NCBI RefSeq assembly: GCF_002441855.2
Contig: NZ_CP029487.1
Location: forward strand, 1,302,001 to 1,366,000
Direction: 5' to 3'
Origin: Eubacterium maltosivorans
GTDB lineage: Bacteria > Bacillota > Clostridia > Eubacteriales > Eubacteriaceae
Length of the DNA stretch: 64,000 nt
A program made the position numbers and the translations under genes. Shown in pieces: positions 58,121 through 64,000 of this stretch (its first letter is position 1; the number at the start of each line of letters is the position of its first letter). Below the pieces are notes generated by a model, which did no database searches, was not told the DNA's origin, and saw nothing but the letters and a program-made list of their open reading frames with translations.

Positions 58121-59143
58121 TCACCTCTTCATCCCGTCTGCTTTCTGGCGCAGCTGTCCACAGGCCGCGTCGATATTATCGCCTATTTTCCTTCTAATTG
58201 TACAAGTAATACCGCGTTTTTTCAACTCATTGCTAAAAAAATTTACATTTCGGCTTCCCCTGTACACACTTTCCGTAACCGGATTCAGGCCGATTAAGTT
58301 GATATGACAAGGCATTTTTCCCAGTATTTCAGCAAGCTCAGCTACATCTTCGGGCCGGTCATTAAATCCTTCGATCAATGCGTATTCAAATGTGATTCTT
58401 CTCTTTGTTTTTGTAAAATAATTGTTACAAACCTTAAGAAGTTCTTCAATCCGGTATTTTTTTGCCACAGGCATCAATGTTTCCCGGCGTTCCTGGAAAG
58501 GCGAATGCAGTGAAATGGCAAGGTTGATCTGAAGGTCCAGTTCTGCCAGCGCTTCAATCTGGGGGACAAGGCCACAGGTAGACAGGGTGATTTTGCGCTG
58601 TCCGATTCCCCAGCCCTCGTTTGCGATGTTTATAAATTTCAGTATATTCTCATAATTATCCAGCGGCTCGCCAATCCCCATAATTACGACATTGGAAACT
58701 CGGATTCCTGCTTCCTGCTCTGTCAGATAAATTTGATCCAGAATCTCGCCTGCCTCAAGGTCTCGGATTTTCCCGCCTCTTGTGGAAGCGCAGAACGCGC
58801 AGCCCATCCTGCAGCCGACCTGACTGGAAACGCACAGGGAATACCCGTGATGATAGGACATCAGCACTGTCTCAATGCTGTTGCCGTCCGGCAGACGGAT
58901 CAGATATTTTCGGGTTTCATCCACAGGGTCTTTCTGTATTTTTTCAATGCTTCCATGTTCGATAGCATACCGGGTTTTCAGCTTTTCCCGAAGGCCTTTC
59001 GAAAGATTCGTGCAATCGTCAAGATGCGCCGCCTTCTTTTCATACAGCCATTGATAGAGCTGTTTCCCTCTAAAGGACGGCTCTCCGGCTTCTTCCATCA
59101 GCTTTTTACACTCATTTAATGTTTTTCCAAATATATTTTCCAT
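58121..59143 (-). CDS. rlmN: 23S rRNA (adenine(2503)-C2)-methyltransferase
   Basis: A 340-residue radical SAM enzyme also acting on tRNA. The cluster motif CxxxCxxC is CRMGCAFCAS; further RlmN signatures are RGKQLYQWLYEKK, VVIMGIGEPLDNYENILKF, FEYALIEGFND and the C-terminal catalytic Cys in GITCTIRRKIG. ATG 59143 is chosen; AAAGG lies 14 bases upstream. A TTG at 59170 is rejected because it falls in the preceding hairpin tail. Confidence 0.96.
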   Translation of the reverse strand: MENIFGKTLNECKKLMEEAGEPSFRGKQLYQWLYEKKAAHLDDCTNLSKGLREKLKTRYAIEHGSIEKIQKDPVDETRKYLIRLPDGNSIETVLMSYHHGYSLCVSSQVGCRMGCAFCASTRGGKIRDLEAGEILDQIYLTEQEAGIRVSNVVIMGIGEPLDNYENILKFINIANEGWGIGQRKITLSTCGLVPQIEALAELDLQINLAISLHSPFQERRETLMPVAKKYRIEELLKVCNNYFTKTKRRITFEYALIEGFNDRPEDVAELAEILGKMPCHINLIGLNPVTESVYRGSRNVNFFSNELKKRGITCTIRRKIGDNIDAACGQLRQKADGMKR

Positions 59144-59171
59144 CAGAAAATGGATTACCTTTCTATCCAAT

Positions 59172-59196
59172 TAAAAATCCGGCATAAAGCCGGATT
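59172..59196 (-). terminator. Terminator-like hairpin in the rlmN leader
   Basis: AATCCGGC and GCCGGATT flank a 5-base loop, followed by TTTTT on the minus strand. It lies after rsmB, but also downstream of a promoter at 59223, so it may attenuate rlmN. Confidence 0.65.
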
Positions 59197-59222
59197 CTAA
59201 TTGAGTCAATACACTTTTACTT

Positions 59223-59231
59223 ATTATAACA
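59223..59231 (-). promoter_or_regulatory. Extended -10 promoter before rlmN
   Basis: TGT-TATAAT on the minus strand, just after the rsmB stop (59247) and upstream of the hairpin at 59172. Confidence 0.5.
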
Positions 59232-59246
59232 CAAATTCTAACAAAA

Positions 59247-60572
59247 TTAACAATCTTTTTTCAATTTTGCCATAAAAAAGCAGTCACAGCCATCATCAAG
59301 GGGGCTGGTATGAAGGCCGATCCCCTCTTCTGAGACGGTTTCTATGCTCATAAAGGGGTACTCCTTCAGCACCCGCTCAATCTGCTTTTCATTTTCATCG
59401 CTGTTGACCGTACAGGTACAGTAGACCAGTGTCCCACCTGGCTTCAGGTATTGTACCGCATGATCCAGAAGCTGTCTCTGAATCCGGATCAGCTCTTTCC
59501 GGACGTTTTTCGTGATAGTATAACGTATCTCAGGCTTTCTGCGGATGATGCCAAGGCCTGAGCAAGGCGCGTCCAACAATATCTTGTCAAAAGCTTCCTG
59601 ATCCTCTTGTCTGAAAATACAACCGTCTGTTTTCTGTGTTTCAATATTACGAATGCCCAGGCGGCCAGCGGTTTCCTCGATCAGCTTTAGACGGCTGTCA
59701 AAAATATCGCGGGCGACAACAGCGCCTTCATTTTCCATTAACTGGCTCAAATGGGTCGTTTTCCCCCCCGGCGCAGCACACATATCCAATACACGGTCCT
59801 TCTTTTCAGGCCCCAAAAGCCGCGCGGCCTTCATAGCCCCCTGATCCTGAACCACAAAATAGCCAGCTGTAAACAGCGGGTCACGCTGCACCTGATTCTC
59901 AAAGCTCCCCAGACAGCTTAAATGGAGAGCATCACCGTCAAGCGCTCCCTTTTCACAGCAAATCCCCTGATCTGAAAGTTTTCCTTCCAGAGTATCTCTG
60001 TCAATTTTAAGCGTGTTTACTCTTATGGTAAAAGGAGGCTTTTCATTGAGCAGAGGAATAATTTCCTCCGCCTTTTTGGCACCGAAGGTTTCATAATATT
60101 TATGGATGATCCAGACTGGTATAGAATAACGGATGGACAGCGCCTCCTTCTCATTGCTGAAGGAAGAAAAATCAAAAGTCTCATCCTCAGCCTTGTTCCG
60201 GAGTATGTTTCTGAGCACTCCGTTGATAAACCCTCTGGCCTTTGGCTTAAGGCTTCCAGCTATCTCAACGGATTCATTGACCGCAGCATAGGCCGGAATT
60301 TTATCCAAAAAATAAATCTGATAAACCGCGACCCGGAGTATTTCCAACACCTCGGGGTCCAGCTTATTCAGATCTTTTTTAATATGCTTTTTTAAAAGGT
60401 AATCCAGATACAGCTTGTTTTGGAGAGTCCCGTAGACAATATTAAGATAAAGTCCACGATCCTCTTCTTTATAATAATTTTCTCCAAGCACCTTTTTAGT
60501 TTCCAGATTGGAATAAGCGCCCTCCCTGCCGACTCTGAGAAGCGTTTTTACGGCTTGTTCGCGAATTCTCAT
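59247..60572 (-). CDS. rsmB: 16S rRNA (cytosine(967)-C5)-methyltransferase
   Basis: A 441-residue enzyme with an N-terminal NusB-like RNA-binding domain (LYLNIVYGTLQNKLYLDYLL) and a C-terminal NOL1/NOP2 catalytic domain: DMCAAPGGKTTHLSQLM, the Cys in LDAPCSGLGIIRRKPE and the second Cys in LVYCTCTVNSDENE. It modifies C967 of 16S rRNA. It starts 6 bases after the zinc-peptidase gene. Confidence 0.96.
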   Translation of the reverse strand: MRIREQAVKTLLRVGREGAYSNLETKKVLGENYYKEEDRGLYLNIVYGTLQNKLYLDYLLKKHIKKDLNKLDPEVLEILRVAVYQIYFLDKIPAYAAVNESVEIAGSLKPKARGFINGVLRNILRNKAEDETFDFSSFSNEKEALSIRYSIPVWIIHKYYETFGAKKAEEIIPLLNEKPPFTIRVNTLKIDRDTLEGKLSDQGICCEKGALDGDALHLSCLGSFENQVQRDPLFTAGYFVVQDQGAMKAARLLGPEKKDRVLDMCAAPGGKTTHLSQLMENEGAVVARDIFDSRLKLIEETAGRLGIRNIETQKTDGCIFRQEDQEAFDKILLDAPCSGLGIIRRKPEIRYTITKNVRKELIRIQRQLLDHAVQYLKPGGTLVYCTCTVNSDENEKQIERVLKEYPFMSIETVSEEGIGLHTSPLDDGCDCFFMAKLKKDC

Positions 60573-60578
60573 AGGCGG

Positions 60579-61277
60579 CTAGTTCCTGTTCCGGAGCGCT
60601 AGCAGACGCAGCAGGTTTAAAAAAGCCATAAGGGTACTGGCAACATAGGTTAACGCTGCCGCCCGAAGTACTTTTTTAACGCCCTGTTCTTCACCTGGAG
60701 CAATAAGCTGATACTCTTCCAGAGCCGCGACAGCCCTCCGGCTTGCATTAAATTCTACCGGCAGTGTGATAATATAAAACACGAGTGAAACACAGAACAA
60801 AATAATCCCAATGTTCATCAGTGTCACACCAAAGCCAGTACTGCCTCTGCCAAAAATCAGGCCGATGAAAAACAAAGGCCACGCAGCATTTGAGGCGAAA
60901 TTGCAGACTGGTACGATGGCATTGCGGAAGCGCAGAGGGAAGTAACCCTCCTTGTCCTGAATGGCGTGGCCGGTTTCATGCGCCGCGACGCCGACAGCCG
61001 CAATGCTGTCCTGGCTGCCTACACCGCCAGACAAGCGCATAACCTTGTGTCTGGGGTCATAGTGGTCTGTCAGGTTTCCGCCAATGCTCTCAATCCCGAC
61101 ATTGCTAAGTCCGTTGATATCCAGCAACTTCCGCGCTGCTTCGGCCCCGGTCAGACCGTTCCTGGTCCGCACACGGCTGTAGGTTTTATAGGCACTGCTG
61201 ACCTGATACTGCGCATAGGCCGCTAATATAAGCCCAGGTATCAAAATCAGCATTGAACTGTAATAACTTAAAAACAT
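60579..61277 (-). CDS. YugP-type zinc metallopeptidase
   Basis: A 232-residue membrane protein. Helices at the N-terminus and in the last third flank a cytoplasmic or membrane-proximal HExxH in GVAAHETGHAIQDKEGY, with NASRRAVAALEEY as downstream motif. This YugP/DUF2268-like neutral zinc peptidase family is common in Firmicutes; its substrates are unknown. An IR (TCACAA-N10-TTGTGA, 61288-61309) lies between its -10 element (61313-61318) and the ribosome site. Confidence 0.9.
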   Translation of the reverse strand: MFLSYYSSMLILIPGLILAAYAQYQVSSAYKTYSRVRTRNGLTGAEAARKLLDINGLSNVGIESIGGNLTDHYDPRHKVMRLSGGVGSQDSIAAVGVAAHETGHAIQDKEGYFPLRFRNAIVPVCNFASNAAWPLFFIGLIFGRGSTGFGVTLMNIGIILFCVSLVFYIITLPVEFNASRRAVAALEEYQLIAPGEEQGVKKVLRAAALTYVASTLMAFLNLLRLLALRNRN

Positions 61278-61287
61278 TTTATTTTCC

Positions 61288-61309
61288 TCACAATTTTAAT
61301 TATTTGTGA
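61288..61309. promoter_or_regulatory. Inverted repeat before the zinc-peptidase gene
   Basis: TCACAA and TTGTGA flank 10 bases, just downstream of a TATAAT (61313-61318, minus strand). The right arm touches the GTGAGG ribosome site on the transcript, so it may be an operator or a weak RNA hairpin. Confidence 0.4.
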
Positions 61310-61345
61310 TCCATTATACAAAAGCACTCTAAAATCAAGCTTAAT

Positions 61346-62287
61346 CTATTCAAACCGCGAGCCCGGAGCGATACTATTCCCATTGAAATAAACCTTTGAC
61401 GGCATTCTTTTCTTACCCGGCATCTGAATTTCTCCAACCACCAGTGCACCGTCACCTGTTTTTACAACTAATCCATGCTTTGTATCTGCCCGCAGGACTG
61501 TTCCAGGAAGTTCTTCTCCAGAATAGTCTAAGCTTTCCGGCTCAAAGCATTTTATCTTTTCGCCGTTTAATTCAGTATAAGCGCCAGGGAAAGGATCGGT
61601 ACCGTTAATGCGCCGTAGAATTTTAAAGCTCGTTTGATTCCAGTCAAGCTTTCCGGTAGTCTTTTCAACCTTATCTGCATAGGTTGCCTGGGCTTCGTCC
61701 TGTTTTTCAGGGACCGCCGTACCGTTTTTGAGAGATTCCAGCGTGATGATCAACAGCTCTGCTCCTTTTTCCGCCAAAAGGTCATGAAGAAAACCGACGG
61801 TCGTTTTCGCATCGATGGGCACACTCACCTTTGCGAGCATATCGCCTGTATCCATGCCAATATCCATCTTCATGATGGTGACGCCCGACTCTGTTTCTCC
61901 GTCGAGAATAGCGTGATGTACCGGAGCGGCGCCCCGGTATTTGGGCAGCAGTGAGCCGTGAATGTTCACAGAGCCTAAAGGGGGCATAAACAGGATCTCC
62001 TCAGACAGTATCTGACCATAGGCAGCTACCACAAAGACGTCTGCTTTCAGCGAGCGCAGTGCTTCGACCGCTTCTGGCGTTTTAATCTTTTCAGGCTGCA
62101 GGACCGGTATTCCCAGCTCCAGCGCGCGCTGCTTCACCGGCAGAAATTTTATCTTTTTTCCCCGCTGGTTTGGCCGGTCAGGCTGAGCGACCACAGCCGC
62201 CACATCATGTCCGGCCTCCACCAGCTTATTGAGGGCGGGAACCGCAAAATCGGTGGTTCCCATCAATACTACGCGTAATTTTGTCAT
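61346..62287 (-). CDS. fmt: Methionyl-tRNA formyltransferase
   Basis: A 313-residue enzyme that formylates initiator Met-tRNA with 10-formyl-THF. Signatures: VLMGTTDFAVPALNKLVEAG, NIHGSLLPKYRGAAPVHHAI (catalytic Asn/His) and MDIGMDTGDML with the catalytic Asp; the C-terminal OB-like domain has FKILRRINGTDPFPGAYTEL. It overlaps def by 4 bases, so the formylation and deformylation enzymes are translated together. Confidence 0.97.
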   Translation of the reverse strand: MTKLRVVLMGTTDFAVPALNKLVEAGHDVAAVVAQPDRPNQRGKKIKFLPVKQRALELGIPVLQPEKIKTPEAVEALRSLKADVFVVAAYGQILSEEILFMPPLGSVNIHGSLLPKYRGAAPVHHAILDGETESGVTIMKMDIGMDTGDMLAKVSVPIDAKTTVGFLHDLLAEKGAELLIITLESLKNGTAVPEKQDEAQATYADKVEKTTGKLDWNQTSFKILRRINGTDPFPGAYTELNGEKIKCFEPESLDYSGEELPGTVLRADTKHGLVVKTGDGALVVGEIQMPGKKRMPSKVYFNGNSIAPGSRFE

Positions 62288-62724
62288 TTAATTACCCTAT
62301 CCAGAAACACTATGCCATTCAGATGATCAACCTCATGGCACACAGCCCGGGCCATCAGCCCCTGGCATTCCATTTCATAGCGGTCACCGCTTAAATCGGT
62401 ATATTCAACTGTAACGAATTCCGGCCGTTCCACTTTGCCGGAGCGGTCCGGAAAGCTTAAACAGGCTTCTTCCTCAACAACTGAGCCTTCCTGCTTTGTA
62501 ATCTCCGGATTAATCAAGGTTACCGGGCCTTCACCGATATCAATCACAATCAGTTGTTTCAGCACCCCGACCTGAGGCGCCGCCAGTCCAACACCTTCCT
62601 CAGCATACATTGTATCCAGCATATCTTTTTGCAGTTCAATGATCCGATCATTTATTTCCGTAATCTCTCGGGTCTTTTTTCTGAGAATCGGATCGTCGTT
62701 TACCCGCATTTTTCTTATAGCCAT
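62284..62724 (-). CDS. def: Peptide deformylase
   Basis: A 146-residue type-1-like deformylase. Motif 1 GVGLAAPQVG, motif 2 EEACLSFPD (Ala instead of the usual Gly before the metal Cys), and motif 3 CHEVDHLNG (HExxH). It removes the formyl group from new proteins using Fe2+. ATG 62724 follows AAAGGAG; a longer frame starting at 62793 overlaps priA and is rejected. Confidence 0.96.
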   Translation of the reverse strand: MAIRKMRVNDDPILRKKTREITEINDRIIELQKDMLDTMYAEEGVGLAAPQVGVLKQLIVIDIGEGPVTLINPEITKQEGSVVEEEACLSFPDRSGKVERPEFVTVEYTDLSGDRYEMECQGLMARAVCHEVDHLNGIVFLDRVIK

Positions 62725-62737
62725 TATATTCTCCTTT

Positions 62738-64000
62738 CTACAAGGTAGCAGGGGGATCAATCTCGATCGACACCTTTGAGGCCAACCGCTCAATTTCTCC
62801 TGCCGCCGTTATTTCTTCAATAATATGTTTAAAGGCATCCAAATCCTTTGCTTTTAACAAAATTTTCCAGCGAATCTGACCATTTCCACGAATCACGCCA
62901 GATAAAAAGGGCTCAAATATTTCCACATCCGCTCCAGATCCGCAGGCTTTTTGCAACGAACGAAAAAACTCCCGGCTGTCATCCGCCACCTGTACTTCAT
63001 CCGAATGAAACAGACTGAACAGAACAAGGTGCTTTTCGGGCGGATAGCCCATGAGACGCCGATATTCAAATTCCTGTCGATAGAAATCCGAAGGATTTTC
63101 CGAGGCCAGTGCCTCGTTCGTTATATTATCCGGCTCATAGGTCTGGATCAGGCACGGCGTATTCTCGGTCATGCGGTTGAAAAAGCGCCTGTAAAGCTGA
63201 TAGGCGTTTTCCGATGAGCTGTAATCCCCGTGGTTTAAGTCGCCATCGATGAGCAGCGCCGCGGCTAATCCAATATTTTGAAAATTAAAATTTCTCAGCA
63301 GCATCCGCGTACCCAGAATAATATCCCAGTGTTTTTCCGCGAGCTCTTGTTTGACCCTTTTGAAATCATCATAAGAGGCAATGGTCTCACCGTCCAGCTT
63401 TAAAATATTACAATCTGGGTAACGATTTTTGAGCAGCTCATAAACCTGATCAATGCCCAGCCCCAGCGCCTTGATTTTTTTCTCTCCGCATTCGGGACAG
63501 ACCGTGTTTCTTTTTTTAGTATACCCGCAATAATGACATTTTAAAACATCGCTTCCCGCGTAGTATTTCAGACTGACCCCACAGGCAGGACACTTTTCGA
63601 CATAACCGCAGCTTCTGCAAAACACATAGGAGGCGTAGCCGCGCTTATTGATCAGCAGCATAGCCGTCTTTTTTTCGGCCAGTGTTTTTTCAAGACTCTC
63701 CCTGAGGCGGCAGCTCATAAAATCAAAATTTCCCGACTTCATTTCGCTCTGCATATCAACGATAACAGGCACGGGCTTTTTTCTTACAAAGCAGGGCGCA
63801 TTATAGATTCCTGTCCACTCCCCGCTCTCTGTGTTTTTTACGGCGGCAACAGACGGAATCTCGTCACTGACAATCAAATCTGCGCCGCAGAGGGCTGCGT
63901 ATTTCTGGGCAATGGTAATGGTGTTATACCGGGGCATGGCAGCCGCGTAATAAGATGGATCGCGCTCTTCATCGACAACGATGAGCCCAAGCTTTCTGAA
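62738..64000 (-). CDS. priA: Primosomal protein N' (PriA helicase), 5'-truncated by window edge
   Basis: The C-terminal 420 residues of PriA, which restarts replication at collapsed forks. The DEEx box reads VVDEERDPSYYAAAMPRY, with Arg where PriA usually has His. The zinc-binding region has CRSCGYVEKCPACG and CHYCGYTKKRNTVCPECG; the helicase motifs LGTRMLLRNFNFQNIGLAA and RRFFNRMT follow. The N-terminus and Walker A lie outside the window. It heads the operon priA-def-fmt-zinc peptidase-rsmB. Confidence 0.95.
   Translation of the reverse strand, partial: FRKLGLIVVDEERDPSYYAAAMPRYNTITIAQKYAALCGADLIVSDEIPSVAAVKNTESGEWTGIYNAPCFVRKKPVPVIVDMQSEMKSGNFDFMSCRLRESLEKTLAEKKTAMLLINKRGYASYVFCRSCGYVEKCPACGVSLKYYAGSDVLKCHYCGYTKKRNTVCPECGEKKIKALGLGIDQVYELLKNRYPDCNILKLDGETIASYDDFKRVKQELAEKHWDIILGTRMLLRNFNFQNIGLAAALLIDGDLNHGDYSSSENAYQLYRRFFNRMTENTPCLIQTYEPDNITNEALASENPSDFYRQEFEYRRLMGYPPEKHLVLFSLFHSDEVQVADDSREFFRSLQKACGSGADVEIFEPFLSGVIRGNGQIRWKILLKAKDLDAFKHIIEEITAAGEIERLASKVSIEIDPPATL

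Overview
The window looks like chromosomal backbone of a low-to-mid GC Firmicute, most probably an anaerobic acetogen of the Eubacteriaceae (Eubacterium limosum/callanderi or Acetobacterium type). Evidence: the priA-def-fmt-rsmB-rlmN-prpC-prkC-rsgA-thiN and yloU-yloV-recG-rsmD-coaD gene orders, a PASTA kinase, AgrC/LytTR-type signalling, and a three-gene flavin/Fe-S complex (HydC/HydB-like plus a NuoG/GltD fusion) of the kind used by acetogens for flavin-based electron bifurcation. The species assignment is inference; no rRNA is present. I see no tRNA, CRISPR array, insertion sequence or prophage.

Layout. 1-4.5 kb (+): the 3' part of an FtsX-like ABC permease with a very long coiled coil, then an LCP cell-wall ligase. 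4.5-9.6 kb (-): an AgrC-like kinase/LytTR regulator pair, followed by a small membrane protein and a membrane-anchored papain-like protease. 9.6-13.7 kb (-): a zinc-ribbon protein, a cyclophilin, an osmoprotectant ABC transporter and a cysteine-free PerR-like regulator. 13.8-28.5 kb (-): mutS2, a U32 peptidase, dacF, an M16C protease, rarA, an orphan CamA-like adenine methyltransferase, glyA and a small membrane protein. 28.6-36.8 kb: a patchwork of stress-type small proteins, serS, a REC-GGDEF protein, a structured-RNA locus, a HAD phosphatase, a decayed GGDEF gene, a frameshifted marR gene, a FeoB-associated-type small protein, a flavodoxin and small hypotheticals. 36.8-42.6 kb (-): the bifurcating-type redox complex. 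42.8-48.0 kb (-): ilvB-ilvN-EamA, a DUF362 ferredoxin protein and cvfB. 48.1-64.0 kb (-): two conserved housekeeping operons flanking a divergent rpmB, ending in the truncated priA.

Most interesting points. (1) The LytTR regulator gene and the downstream membrane-protein/protease operon share the same promoter design: an extended -10 with two 9-bp LytTR-like half-sites at identical offsets and an exact 20-bp period. This suggests an autoregulated circuit controlling an exported protease. (2) A 92-nt element closed by an 8-bp stem lies between convergent promoters in the leader of the REC-GGDEF gene, with three terminator-like hairpins between it and the start codon. It may be an undescribed sRNA/antisense pair or a leader aptamer. 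(3) An orphan DNA adenine methyltransferase resembles the sporulation-linked CamA enzyme of Clostridioides difficile. (4) A PerR-like regulator keeps the regulatory metal ligands but has no cysteine. (5) The redox complex has the layout of a Sporomusa-type (Stn) transhydrogenase. All similarity statements come from reading the sequence and from memory; no search was run.
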